A DNA stretch of 64,000 bases, taken from the NCBI RefSeq assembly GCF_029227915.1, contig NC_079885.1, forward strand, positions 30,259,001 through 30,323,000. The letters run 5' to 3'. Made by a program: the position numbers and the translations under genes. Positions within the stretch are counted from its first letter, which is position 1. The number at the start of each line of letters is the position of its first letter. Positions 26,801-40,221 of the stretch are shown here, one piece after another. The notes under the pieces are model-generated. The model was not told where the DNA came from. It searched no databases and saw only the letters and a list, made by a program, of their open reading frames with translations. This DNA comes from Hydractinia symbiolongicarpus. Lineage: Eukaryota > Cnidaria > Hydrozoa > Anthoathecata > Hydractiniidae.

Positions 26801-28460
26801 TCATTTTCCGAACGAATTTTTAAATTATTTTTTCACCACTAAAACGCATGAGACTTGTAGTTTTCAAAAATGTTTTCATTTTTGATGAGACGCTGAATAA
26901 AAGAAGTTTAATCGCCGGCAAACGAAAACCCGCGATTTCCCGTAAATCCCGGACTCGGCCCGTATAGTCAAAAGTATACAAGGAAAGTACCCAGTGAGTA
27001 AACTCATTTCCCGAACGATTTTTTAAATTATTTTTTCACCACTAAAACGCATAAGACTTGTAGTTTTTAAAAATGTTTTCATTTTTGATGAAACGCTGAA
27101 TAAAAGAAGTTTAATCGCCGGCAAACGAAAACATGCGATTTCCCGTAAATCCCGGGCTTGGCCCGTATAGTCAAAAGTATACAAAGAAAGTACCCAGGGA
27201 GTAAACTAATTTTCCGAACGATTTTTTAAATTATTTTTTCACCAATAAAACGCATGAGACTTGTAGTTTTCAAAAATGTTTCCATTTTTGATGAGACGCT
27301 GAATAAAAGATGTTTAATCGCTGGCAAATGAAAACCCACGATTTCCCGTAAATCCCGGACTCGGCCGTATAGTCAAAAGTATACAAGGAAAGTACCCAGT
27401 GAGTAAACTCATTTTCCGAACGAATTTTTAAATTATTTTTTCACCACTAAAACGCATGAGACTTGTAGTTTTCAAAAATGTTTTCATTTTTGATGAGACG
27501 CTGAATAAAAGAAGTTTAATCGCCGGCAAACGAAAACCTGCGATTTCCCGTAAATCCCGGACTCGGCCCGTATAGTCAAAAGTATACAAACAAAGTACCC
27601 AGGGTGTAAACTCATTTCCCAAACGATTTTTTAAATTATTATTTCACCACTAAAGCCCATGAGACTTGTAGTTTTTAAAAATGTTTTCATTTTTGATGAG
27701 ACGCTGAATAAAAGAAGTTTAATCGCCGGCAAACGAAAACCCGCGATTTCCCGTAAATCCCGGACTCGGCCCGTATAGTCAAAAGTATACAAGGAAAGTA
27801 CCCAGTGAGTAAACTCATTTCCCGAACGATTTTTTAAATTATTATTTCACCACTAAAGCCCATGAGACTTGTAGTTTTCAAAAATGTTTTCATTTTTGAT
27901 GAGACGCTGAGAAAAAGAAGTTTAATCGCCGGCAAACGAAAACCCGCGATTTCCCGTAAATCCCGGACTCGGCCCGTATAGTCAAAAGTATACAAGGAAA
28001 GTACCCAGTGAGTAAACTCATTTCCCGAACGATTTTTTAAATTATTTTTTCACCACTAAAACGCATAAGACTTGTAGTTTATAAAAATGTTTTCATTTTT
28101 GATGAAACGCTGAATAAAAGAAGTTTAATCGCCGGCAAACGAAAACATGCGATTTCCCGTAAATCCCGGGCTTGGCCCGTATAGTCAAAAGTATACAAAG
28201 AAAGTACCCAGGGAGTAAACTAATTTTCCGAACGATTTTTTAAATTATTTTTTCACCACTAAAACGCATGAGACTTGTAGTTTTCAAAAATGTTTTCATT
28301 TTTGATGAGACGCTGAATAAAAGAAGTTTAATCGCCGGCAAACGAAAACCCGCGATTTCCCGTAAATCCCGGACTCGGCCCGTATAGTCAAAAGTATACA
28401 AAGAAAGTACCGAGGGAGTAAACTCATTTCCCGAACGATTTTTTAAATTATTTTTTCACC
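20889..28460. repeat. Mixed block with new subtypes and long (12-16 monomer) spacing
   Basis: New markers enter here: CACCAATAAAACG with GCTGGCAAATG; ACCGAGGGA; CACCGCTAAAACG with CTTGAAG; and a monomer with CACTACAACG, GCCCTCAAACG, a one-base shorter GATTTCCGTAAATC and GTATATAAAG. Similar runs recur at long distance: TTTTATAAATT at 23775 and 26208 (2,433 bases, 12 monomers), GCCCTCAAACG at 21845 and 25090 (3,245 bases, 16 monomers), TACACAGTGAG at 21109 and 23948 (14 monomers). No single HOR unit explains the whole block. There is no gene or unique sequence in it. Confidence 0.65.
22506..23270. repeat. Dimer duplication (~406 bp)
   Basis: Two successive two-monomer units share TCATTACCCGAACG and the altered landmark AAAATTATACTAAG (22711 and 23117, exactly 406 apart), variants that are uncommon elsewhere. 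The first unit is about 22506-22911 and the second starts at 22912 and ends within a monomer that switches to CCCGCGATTTGCC. Confidence 0.7.
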
Positions 28461-30892
28461 ACTACAACGGATGAGACTTGTAGTTTTCAAAAATGTTTTC
28501 ATTTTTGAGGAGACGCTGAATAAAAGAAGTTTAATCGCCCTCAAACGAAAATCCGCGATTTCCGTAAATCCCGGACTCGGCCCGTATAGTCCAAAGTATA
28601 TAAAGAAAGTAGCGAGGGAATAAACTCATTTCCCGAACGATTTTTTAAATTATTTTTTCACCGCTAAAACGCATAAGACTTGAAGTTTTCAAAAATGTTT
28701 TCATTTTTGATGAGACGCTTAATGAAAGAGGTTCAATCGCCGGCAAACGAAATCCCGCGATTTCCCGTAAATCCCGGGCTTGGCCCGTATAGTCGAATGT
28801 ATACAAAGAAAGTACCCAGGGAGTAAACTCATTTCCCGAACGATTTTTTAAATTATTTTTTCACCACTTAAACGCATGAGACTTGTACTTTTCAAAAATA
28901 TTTTCATTTTTGATGAGACGCTGAATAAAAGAAGTTTAATCGCCGGCAAACGAAAACCCGCGATTTCCCGTAAATCCCGGACTCGGCCCGTATAGTCAAA
29001 CGTATACAAGGAAAGTACCCAGTGAGTAAACCCATTTCCCGAACGAATTTTTAAATTATTTTTTCATCAATAAAACGCATGAGACTTGTAGTTTTCAAAA
29101 ATGTTTTCATTTTTGATGAGACGCTGAATAAAAGATGTTTAATCGCTGGCAAATGAAAACCCGCGATTTCCCGTAAATCCCGGACTCGGCCGTATAGTCA
29201 AAAGTATACAAGGAAAGTACCCAGTGATTAAACTCATTTTCCGAACGAATTTTTAAATTATTTTTTCACCACTAAAACGCATGAGACTTGTAGTTTTCAA
29301 AAATGTTTTCATTTTTGATGAGACGCTGAATAAAAGAAGTTTAATCGCCGGCAAACGAAAACCTGCGATTTTCCGTAAATCCCGGACTCGGCCCGTATAG
29401 TCAAAAGTATACAAAGAAAGTACCCAGGGTGTAAACTCATTTCCCAAACGATTTTTTAAATTATTATTTCACCACTAAAGCCCATGAGACTTGTAGTTTT
29501 TAAAAATGTTTTCATTTTTGATGAGACGCTGAAAAAAAGAAGTTTAATCGCCGGCAAACGAAAACCCGCGATTTCCCGTAAATCCCGGACTCGGCCCGTA
29601 TAGTCAAAAGTATACAAGGAAAGTACCCAGTGAGTAAACTCATTTCCCGAACGATTTTTTAAATTATTTTTTCACCACTACAACGGATGAGACTTGTAGT
29701 TTTCAAAAATGTTTTCATTTTTGAGGAGACGCTGAATAAAAGAAGTTTAATCGCCCTCAAACGAAAATCCGCGATTTCCGTAAATCCCGGACTCGGCCCG
29801 TATAGTCCAAAGTATATAAAGAAAGTACCGAGGGAATAAACTCATTTCCCGAACGATTTTTTAAATTATTTTTTCACCGCTAAAACGCATAAGACTTGAA
29901 GTTTTCAAAAATGTTTTCATTTTTGATGAGACGCTTAATGAAAGAGGTTCAATCGCCGGCAAACGAAATCCCGCGATTTCCCGTAAATCCCGGGCTTGGC
30001 CCGTATAGTCGAATGTATACAAAGAAAGTACCCAGGGAGTAAACTCATTTCCCGAACGATTTTTTAAATTATTTTTTCACCACTTAAACGCATGAGACTT
30101 GTACTTTTCAAAAATATTTTCATTTTTGATGAGACGCTGAATAAAAGAAGTTTAATCGCCGGCAAACGAAAACCCGCGATTTCCCGTAAATCCCGGACTC
30201 GGCCCGTATAGTCAAACGTATACAAGGAAAGTACCCAGTGAGTAAACCCATTTCCCGAACGAATTTTTAAATTATTTTTTCATCAATAAAACGCATGAGA
30301 CTTGTAGTTTTCAAAAATGTTTTCATTTTTGATGAGACGCTGAATAAAAGATGTTTAATCGCTGGCAAATGAAAACCCGCGATTTCCCGTAAATCCCGGA
30401 CTCGGCCGTATAGTCAAAAGTATACAAGGAAAGTACCCAGTGATTAAACTCATTTTCCGAACGAATTTTTAAATTATTTTTTCACCACTAAAACGCATGA
30501 GACTTGTAGTTTTCAAAAATGTTTTCATTTTTGATGAGACGCTGAATAAAAGAAGTTTAATCGCCGGCAAACGAAAACCTGCGATTTTCCGTAAATCCCG
30601 GACTCGGCCCGTATAGTCAAAAGTATACAAAGAAAGTACCCAGGGTGTAAACTCATTTCCCAAACGATTTTTTAAATTATTATTTCACCACTAAAGCCCA
30701 TGAGACTTGTAGTTTTTAAAAATGTTTTCATTTTTGATGAGACGCTGAAAAAAAGAAGTTTAATCGCCGGCAAACGAAAACCCGCGATTTCCCGTAAATC
30801 CCGGACTCGGCCCGTATAGTCAAAAGTATACAAGGAAAGTACCCAGTGAGTAAACTCATTTCCCGAACGATTTTTTAAATTATTTTTTCACC
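28461..30892. repeat. Tandem pair of near-identical 6-monomer units (1,216 bp)
   Basis: ACTACAACGG occurs at 28461 and 29677, 1,216 apart, and the copies share a long list of private variants: TTTTGAGGAG, CACTTAAACG, AAACCCATTTCC, TTTTTTCATCAATAAAACG, CAGTGATTAAAC, GCTGAAAAAAAG. The only difference I noticed is AGTAGCGAGG in the first copy against AGTACCGAGG in the second. The copies are 28461-29676 and 29677-30892, and the second ends in a hybrid monomer (CACTAAAACGCATAAGACTTGAAG). Confidence 0.85.
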
Positions 30893-31309
30893 ACTAAAAC
30901 GCATAAGACTTGAAGTTTTCAAAAATGTTTTCATTTTTGATGAGACGCTTTATGAAAGAGGTTCAATCGCCGGCAAACGAAATCCCGCGATTTCCCGTAA
31001 AGCCTGGGCTTGGCCCGTATAGTCGAATGTATACAAAGAAAGTACCCAGGGAGTAAACTCATTTCCCGAACGATTTTTTAAATTATTTTTTCACCACTAA
31101 AACGCATGAGACTTGTACTTTTCAAAAATATTTTCATTTTTGAGGAGACGCTGAATAAAAGAAGTTTAATCGCCGGCAAACGAAAACCCGCGATTTCCCG
31201 TAAATCCCGGACTCGGCCCGTATAGTCAAACGTATACAAGGAAAGTACCCAGTGAGTAAACTCATTTCCCGAACGAATTTTTAAATTATTTTTTCACCAA
31301 TAAAACGCA
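30893..31309. repeat. Two-monomer linker between HOR blocks
   Basis: These monomers link the 6-mer pair to the 14-mer pair. They carry one-off variants (GACGCTTTATG, AAAGCCTGGGC and one TTTTGAGGAG) and otherwise match the CGAGGG/ACTTTTC subtypes next to them. Confidence 0.6.
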
Positions 31310-34300
31310 TGAGACTTGTAGTTTTCAAAAATGTTTTCATTTTTGATGAGACGCTGAATAAAAGATGTTTAATCGCTGGCAAATGAAAACCCGCGATTTC
31401 CCGTAAATCCCGGACTCGGCCGTATAGTCAAAAGTACACAAGGAAAGTACCCAGTGAGTAAACTCATTTTCCGAACAAATTTTTAAATTATTTTTTCACC
31501 ACTAAAACGCATGAGACTTGTAGTTTTCAAAAATGTTTTCATTTTCGATGAGACGCTGAATAAAAGAAGTTTAATGGGCGGCAAACGAAAACCTGCGATT
31601 TTCCGTAAATCCCGGACTCGGCCCGTATAGTCAAAAGTATACAAAGAAAGTACCCAGGGTGTAAACTCATTTCCCAAACGATTTTTTAAATTATTATTTC
31701 ACAACTAAAGCCCATGAGACTTGTAGTTTTTAAAAATGTTTTCATTTTTGATGAGACGCTGAATAAAAGAAGTTTAATCGCCGGCAAACGAAAACATGCG
31801 ATTTCCCATAAATCCCGGGCTTGGCCCGTATAGTCAAAAGTATACAAAGAAAGTACCCAGGGAGTAAACTAATTTTCCGAACGATTTTTTAAATTATTTT
31901 TTCACCACTAAAACGCATGAGACTTGTAGTTTTCAAAAATGTTTTCATTTTTGATGAGACGCTGAATAAAAGAAGTTTAATCGCCGGCAAACGAAAACCC
32001 GCGATTTCCCGTAAATCCCGGACTCGGCCCGTATAGTCAAAAGTATACAAAGAAAGCACCGAGGGAGTAAACTCATTTCCCGAACGATTTTTTAAATTAT
32101 TTTTTCACCACTACAACGCATGAGACTTGTAGTTTTCAAAAATGTTTTCATTTTTGATGAGACGCTGAATAAAAGAAGTTTAATCGCCCTCAAACGAAAA
32201 TCTGCGATTTCCGTAAATCCTGGACTCGGCCCGTATAGTCCAAAGTATATAAAGAAAGTACCGAGGGAATAAACTCATTTCCCGAACGATTTTTTAAATT
32301 ATTTTTTCACCGCTAAAACGCATAAGACTTGAAGTTTTCAAAAATGTTTTCATTTTTGATGAGACGCTTAATGAAAGAGGTTCAATCGCCGGCAAACGAA
32401 ATCCCGCGATTTCCCGTAAATCCCGGGCTTGGCCCGTATAGTCGAATGTATACAAAGAAAGTACCCAGGGAGTAAACTCATTTCCCGAACGATTTTTTAA
32501 ATTATTTTTTCACCACTAAAACGCATGAGACTTGTACTTTTCAAAAATATTTTCATTTTTGATGAGACGCTGAATAAAAGAAGTTTAATCACCGGCAAAC
32601 GAAAACCCGCGATTTCCCGTAAAGCCCGGACTCGGCCCGTATAGTCAAACGTATACAAGGAAAGTACCCAGTGAGTAAACTCATTTCCTGAACGAATTTT
32701 TAAATTATTTTTTCACCAACAAAACGCATGAGACTTGTAGTTTTCAAAAATGTTTTCATTTTTGATGAGACGCGGAATAAAAGATGTTTAATCGCTGGCA
32801 AATGAAAACCCGCGAACTCCCGTAAATCCCGGACTCGGCCGTATAGTCAAAAGTATACAAGGAAAGTACCCAGTGAGTAAACTCATTTTCCGAACGAATT
32901 TTTAAATTATTTTTTCACCACTAAAACGCATGAGACTTGTAGTTTTCAAAAATGTTTTCATTTTTGATGAGACGCTGAATAAAAGAAGTTTAATCGCCGG
33001 CAAAAGAAAACCTGCGATTTTCCGTAAATCCCGGACTCGGCCCGTAAAGTCAAAAGTATACAAAGAAAGTACCCAGGGTGTAAACTCATTTCCCAAACGA
33101 TTTTTTAAATTATTATTTCACCACTAAAGCCCATGAGACTTGTAGTTTTTAAAAATGTTTTCATTTTTGATGAGACGCTGAATAAAAGAAGTTTAATCGC
33201 CGGCAAACGAAAACCCGCGATTTCCCGTAAATCCCGGACTCGGCCCGTATAGTCAAAAGTATACAAGGAAAGTACCCAGTATGTAAACTCATTTCCCGAA
33301 CGATTTTTTAAATTATTTTTTCACCACTAAAACGCATAAGACTTGTAGTTTTTAAAAATTTTTCATTTTTGATGAAACGCTGAATAAAAGAAGTTTAATC
33401 GCCGGCAAACGAAAACATGCGATTTCCCGTAAATCCCGGGCTTGGCCCGTATAGTCAAACGTATACAAAGAAAGTACCCAGGGAGTAAACTAATTTTCTG
33501 AACGATTTTTTAAATTATTTTTTCACCACTAAAACGCATGAGACTTGTAGTTTTCAAAAATGTTTTCATTTTTGATGAGACGCTGAATAAAAGAAGTTTA
33601 ATCGCCGGCAAACGAAAACCCGCGATTTCCCGTAAATCCCGGATTCGGCCCGTATAGTCAAAAGTATACAAAGAAAGTACCGAGGGAGTAAACTCATTTC
33701 CCGAACGATTTTTTAAATTATTTTTTCACCACTACAACGCATGAGACTTGTAGTTTTCAAAAATGCTTTCATTTTTGATGAGACGCTGAATAAAAGAAGT
33801 TTAATCGCCCTCAAACGAAAATCCGCGATTTCCGTAAATCCCGGACTCGGCCCGTATAGTCCAAAGTATATAAAGAAAGTACCGAGGGAATAAACTCATT
33901 TCCCGAACGATTTTTTAAATTATTTTTTCACCGCTAAAACGCATAAGACTTGAAGTTTTCAAAAATGTTTTCATTTTTGATGAGACGCTTAATGAAAGAG
34001 GTTCAATCGCCGGCAATCGAAATCCCGCGATTTCCCGTAAATCCCGGGCTTGGCCCGTATAGTCGAATGTATACAAAGAAAGTACCCAGGGAGTAAACTC
34101 ATTTCCCGAACGATTTTTTAAATTATTTTTTCACCACTAAAACGCATAAGACTTGTAGTTTTCAAAAATGTTTTCATTTTTGATGAGACGCTGAATAAAA
34201 GATGTTTAATCGCTGGCAAATGAAAACCCGCGATTTCCCGTAAATCCCGGACTCGGCCGTATAGTCAAAAGTATACAAGGAAAGTACCCAGTGAGTAAAC

Positions 34301-37026
34301 TCATTTTCCGAACAAATTTTTAAATTATTTTTTCACCACTAAAACGCATGAGACTTGTAGTTTTCAAAAATGTTTTCATTTTCGATGAGACGCTGAATAA
34401 AAGAAGTTTAATCGGCGGCAAACGAAAACCTGCGATTTTCCGTAAATCCCGGACTCGGCCCGTATAGTCAAAAGTATACAAAGAAAGTACCCAGGGTGTA
34501 AACTCATTTCCCAAACGATTTTTTAAATTATTATTTCACAACTAAAGCCCATGAGACTTGTAGTTTTTAAAAATGTTTTCATTTTTGATGAGACGCTGAA
34601 TAAAAGAAGTTTAATCGCCGGCAAACGAAAACATGCGATTTCCCATAAATCCCGGGCTTGGCCCGTATAGTCAAAAGTATACAAAGAAAGTACCCAGGGA
34701 GTAAACTAATTTTCCGAACGATTTTTTAAATTATTTTTTCACCACTAAAACGCATGAGACTTGTAGTTTTCAAAAATGTTTTCATTTTTGATGAGACGCT
34801 GAATAAAAGAAGTTTAATCGCCGGCAAACGAAAACCCGCGATTTCCCGTAAATCCCGGACTCGGCCCGTATAGTCAAAAGTATACAAAGAAAGTACCGAG
34901 GGAGTAAACTCATTTCCCGAACGATTTTTTAAATTATTTTTTCACCACTACAACGCATGAGACTTGTAGTTTTCAAAAATGTTTTCATTTTTGATGAGAC
35001 GCTGAATAAAAGAAGTTTAATCGCCCTCAAACGAAAATCTGCGATTTCCGTAAATCCTGGACTCGGCCCGTATAGTCCAAAGTATATAAAGAAAGTACCG
35101 AGGGAATAAACTCATTTCCCGAACGATTTTTTAAATTATTTTTTCACCGCTAAAATGCATAAGACTTGAAGTTTTCAAAAATGTTTTCATTTTTGATGAG
35201 ACGCTTAATGAAAGAGGTTCAATCGCCGGCAAACGAAATCCCGCGATTTCCCGTAAATCCCGGGCTTGACCCGTATAGTCGAATGTATACAAAGAAAGTA
35301 CCCAGGGAGTAAACTCATTTCCCGAACGATTTTTTAAATTATTTTTTCACCACTAAAACGCATGAGACTTGTACTTTTCAAAAATATTTTCATTTTTGAT
35401 GAGACGCTGAATAAAAGAAGTTTAATCACCGGCAAACGAAAACCCGCGATTTCCCGTAAATCCCGGACTCGGCCCGTATAGTCAAACGTATACAAGGAAA
35501 GTACCCAGTGAGTAAACTCATTTCCTGAACGAATTTTTAAATTATTTTTTCACCAACAAAACGCATGAGACTTGTAGTTTTCAAAAATGTTTTCATTTTT
35601 GATGAGACGCGGAATAAAAGATGTTTAATCGCTGGCAAATGAAAACCCGCGATTTCCCGTAAATCCCGGACTCGGCCGTATAGTCAAAAGTATACAAGGA
35701 AAGTACCCAGTGAGTAAACTCATTTTCCGAACGAATTTTTAAATTATTTTTTCACCACTAAAACGCATGAGACTTGTAGTTTTCAAAAATGTTTTCATTT
35801 TTGATGAGACGCTGAATAAAAGAAGTTTAATCGCCGGCAAAAGAAAACCTGCGATTTTCCGTAAATCCCGGACTCGGCCCGTAAAGTCAAAAGTATACAA
35901 AGAAAGTACCCAGGGTGTAAACTCATTTCCCAAACGATTTTTTAAATTATTATTTCACCACTAAAGCCCATGAGACTTGTAGTTTTTAAAAATGTTTTCC
36001 TTTTTGATGAGACGCTGAATAAAAGAAGTTTAATCGCCGGCAAACGAAAACCCGCGATTTCCCGTAAATCCCGGACTCGGCCCGTATAGTCAAAAGTATA
36101 CAAGGAAAGTACCCAGTATGTAAACTCATTTCCCGAACGATTTTTTAAATTATTTTTTCACCACTAAAACGCATAGGACTTGTAGTTTTTAAAAATTTTT
36201 CATTTTTGATGAAACGCTGAATAAAAGAAGTTTAATCGCCGGCAAACGAAAACATGCGATTTCCCGTAAATCCCGGGCTTGCCCCGTATAGTCAAAAGTA
36301 TACAAAGAAAGTACCCAGGGAGTAAACTAATTTTCTGAACGATTTTTTAAATTATTTTTTCACCACTAAAACGCATGAGACTTGTAGTTTTCAAAAATGT
36401 TTTCATTTTTGATGAGACGCTGAATAAAAGAAGTTTAATCGCCGGCAAACGAAAACCCGCGATTTCCCGTAAATCCCGGATTCGGCCCGTATAGTCAAAA
36501 GTATACAAAGAAAGTACCGAGGGAGTAAACTCATTTCCCGAACGATTTTTTAAATTATTTTTTCACCACTACAACGCATGAGACTTGTAGTTTTCAAAAA
36601 TGTTTTCATTTTTGATGAGACGCTGAATAAAAGAAGTTTAATCGCCCTCAAACGAAAATCCGCGATTTCCGTAAATCCCGGACTCGGCCCGTATAGTCCA
36701 AAGTATATAAAGAAAGTACCGAGGGAATAAACTCATTTCCCGAACGATTTTTTAAATTATTTTTTCACCGCTAAAACGCATAAGACTTGAAGTTTTCAAA
36801 AATGTTTTCATTTTTGATGAGACGCTTAATGAAAGAGGTTCAATCGCCGGCAATCGAAATCCCGCGATTTCCCGTAAATCCCGGGCTTGGCCCGTATAGT
36901 CGAATGTATACAAAGAAAGTACCCAGGGAGTAAACTCATTTCCCGAACGATTTTTTAAATTATTTTTTCACCACTAAAACGCATAAGACTTGTAGTTTTC
37001 AAAAATGTTTTCATTTTTGATGAGAC
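31310..37026. repeat. Tandem pair of 14-monomer units (2,837 bp)
   Basis: GCCCTCAAACG recurs at 32186 and 33807 in the first copy and at 35023 and 36644 in the second, each 2,837 bases later. Private shared variants include AACAAATTTTT, CATTTTCGATG, TTTCACAACTAAAG, TTTCCCATAAATC, CACCAACAAAACG, GACGCGGAATAAAAG, GGCAAAAGAAAACC and CCCGTAAAGTC. I noticed about a dozen single-base differences between copies over 2.8 kb, including GTACAC (31434), AATGGGCGG (31573), CGCGAACTCCC (32813), TTGACCCG (35277), CATAGGAC (36172) and TTTTCCTTTTT (35996). The copies are about 31310-34146 and 34147-36983, with matching sequence continuing to 37026. Confidence 0.85.
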
Positions 37027-40000
37027 GGTTAATGAAAGAGGTTTAATCGCCGGCAAACGAAAACCCGCGATTTCCCGTAAATCCCGGGCTTGGACCGTAT
37101 AGTCGAATGTATACAAAGAAAGTACCCTGTGAGTAAACTCATTTCCCGAACGATTTTTTAAATTATTTTTTCACCACTAAAACGCATGAGACTTGTAGTT
37201 TTCAGAAATGTTTTCATTTTTGATGAGACGCTTGATGAAAGTGGTTTAATCGCCGGCAAACGAAAACCCGCGATTTGCCGTAAATCCCGGACTTGGCCCG
37301 TATAGTCGAATGTATACAAAGAAAGTACCCTGTGAGTAAACTCATTTCCAAAACGATTTTTGAAATTATCTTTTCAATACTAAAACGCATGAGACTTGTA
37401 GTTTTCAAAAATGTTTTCATTTTTGATGAGACGCTGAATAAAAGAAGTTTAATCGCCGTCAAACGAAATCGCGCCATTTCCCGTAAACCCCGGACTCAGC
37501 CCGTATAGTCAAAAGTATACAAAGAAAGCACCCAGGAAGTAAACTCATTTCCCGAACGATTTTTTAAATTATTTTTTCACCACTAAAACGCATGAGACTT
37601 GTAGTTTTTAAAAATGTTTTCATTTTTGATGAGATACTGAATAAAAGAAGTTTAATCGCTGGCAAACGAAAACTCGCGATTTCCCGTAAATCCCGGGCTT
37701 GCCCCGTATAGTCAAAAGTATACAAAGAAAGTACCCAGGGAGTAAACTCTTTTCCCGAACGATTTTTTAAATTATTTTTTCACCACTAAAACCCATGAGA
37801 CTTGTAGTTTTCAAAAATGTTTTCATTTTTGATGAGACGCTGAATAAAAGAAGTTTAATCGCCGGCAAACGAAAACCCGCGATTTTCCGTAAAACCCGGA
37901 CTCGGTCCGTATAGTCAAAAGTATACAAGGAAAGTACCCAGTGAGTAAACTCATTTCCCGAACGATTTTTTAAATTATTTTTTCACCACTAAAACGCATG
38001 AGACTTGTACTTTTCAAAAATATTTTCATTTTTGATGAGACGCTGAATAAAAGAAGTTTAATCGCCGGCAAACGAAAACCCGCGATTTCCCGTAAATCCC
38101 GGACTCGGCCCGTATAGTCAAAAGTATACAAGGAAAGTACCCAGTGAGTAAACTCATTTCCCGAACGAATTTTTAAATTATTTTTTCACCACTAAAACGC
38201 ATGAGAATTGTAGTTTTCAAAAATGTTTTCATTTTTGATGAGACGCTGAAAAAAGAAGTTTAATCGCCGGCAAACGAAAACCTGCGATTTCCCGTCAATC
38301 CCGGACCCGGCCCGTATAGTCAAACGTATACAAAGAGAGTACCCAGTGAGTAAACTCCTTTTCCGAACGAATTTTTAAATTATTTTTTCACCACTAAAAC
38401 GCATGAGACTTGTAGTTTTCAAAAATGTTTTCATTTTTGATGAGACGCTGAATAAAAGAACTTTAATCGCCGGCAAACGAAAACCTGCGATTTCCCGTAA
38501 ATCCCGGACTCGGCCCGTATAGTCAAAAGTATACAAAGAAAGTACCCAGGGAGTAAACTCATTTCCCAAACGATTTTTTAAATTATTATTTCACCACTAA
38601 AACGCATAAGACTTGTAGTTTTCAAAAATGTTTTCATTTTTGATGAGACGGTTAATGAAAGAGGTTTAATCGCCGGCAAACGAAAACCCGCGATTTCCCG
38701 TAAATCCCGGGCTTGGACCGTATAGTCGAATGTATACAAAGAAAGTACCCTGTGAGTAAACTCATTTCCCGAACGATTTTTTAAGTTATTTTTTCACCAC
38801 TAAAACGCATGAGACTTGTAGTTTTCAGAAATGTTTTCATTTTTGATGAGACGCTTGATGAAAGTGGTTTAATCGCCGGCAAACGAAAACCCGCGATTTG
38901 CCGTAAATCCCGGACTTGGCCCGTATAGTCGAATGTATACAAAGAAAGTACCCTGTGAGTAAACTCATTTCCAAAACGATTTTTGAAATTATCTTTTCAA
39001 TACTAAAACGCATGAGACTTGTAGTTTTCAAAAATGTTTTCATTTTTGATGAGACGCTGAATAAAAGAAGTTTAATCGCCGTCAAACGAAATCGCGCCAT
39101 TTCCCGTAATCCCCGGACTCAGCCCGTATAGTCAAAAGTATACAAAGAAAGCACCCAGGAAGTAAACTCATTTCCCGAACGATTTTTTAAATTATTTTTT
39201 CACCACTAAAACGCATGAGACTTGTAGTTTTTAAAAATGTTTTCATTTTTGATGAGACGCTGAATAAAAGAAGTTTAATCGCTGGCAAACGAAAACTCGC
39301 GATTTCCCGTAAATCCCGGGCTTGGCCCGTATAGTCAAAAGTATACAAAGAAAGTACCCAGGGAGTAAACTCTTTTCCCGAACGATTTTTTAAATTATTT
39401 TTTCACCACTAAAACCCATGAGACTTGTAGTTTTCAAAAATGCTTTCATTTTTGATGAGACGCTGAATAAAAGAAGTTTAATCGCCGGCAAACGAAAACC
39501 CGCGATTTCCCGTAAAACCCGGACTCGGCCCGTATAGTCAAAAGTATACAAGGAAAGTACCCAGTGAGTAAACTCATTTCCCGAACGATTTTTTAAATTA
39601 TTTTTTCACCACTAAAACGCATGAGACTTGTACTTTTCAAAAATATTTTCATTTTTGATGAGACGCTGAATAAAAGAAGTTTAATCGCCGGCAAACGAAA
39701 ACCCGCGATTTCCCGTAAATCCCGGACTCGGCCCGTATAGTCAAAAGTATACAAGGAAAGTACCCAGTGAGTAAACTCATTTCCCGAACGAATTTTTAAA
39801 TTATTTTTTCACCACTAAAACGCATGAGAATTGTAGTTTTCAAAAATGTTTTCATTTTTGATGAGACGCTAAAAAAAGAAGTTTAATCGCCGGCAAACGA
39901 AAACCTGCGATTTCCCGTCAATCCCGGACCCGGCCCGTATAGTCAAACGTATACAAAGAGAGTACCCAGTGAGTAAACTCCATTTCCGAACGAATATTTA

Positions 40001-40221
40001 AATTATTTTTTTACCACTAAAACGCATGAGACTTGTAGTTTTCAAAAATGTTTTCATTTTTGATGAGACGCTGAATAAAAGAACTTTAATCGCCGGCAAA
40101 CGAAAACCTGCGATTTCCCGTAAATCCCGGACTCGGCCCGTATAGTCAAAAGTATACAAAGAAAGTACCCAGGGAGTAAACTCATTTCCCAAACGATTTT
40201 TTAAATTATTATTTCACCACT
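36967..40221. repeat. Tandem pair of 8-monomer units (1,623 bp)
   Basis: GACGGTTAATG (37025 and 38648), TTGGACCG, CTTGATGAAAG, TTTTCAATACTAAAACG, GCCGTCAAACGAAATCG, GCACCCAGGAAG, GAGAATTG and CCGTCAATCCCGGACCCGG are shared 1,623 bases apart. The copies are about 36967-38589 and 38590-40221. Differences seen include GAGATACTG (37632) against GAGACGCTG, TTAAGTTATT (38783), TAATCCCCGG (39107), ATGCTTTC (39440) and GCTAAAAAAAG (39868). Confidence 0.8.
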
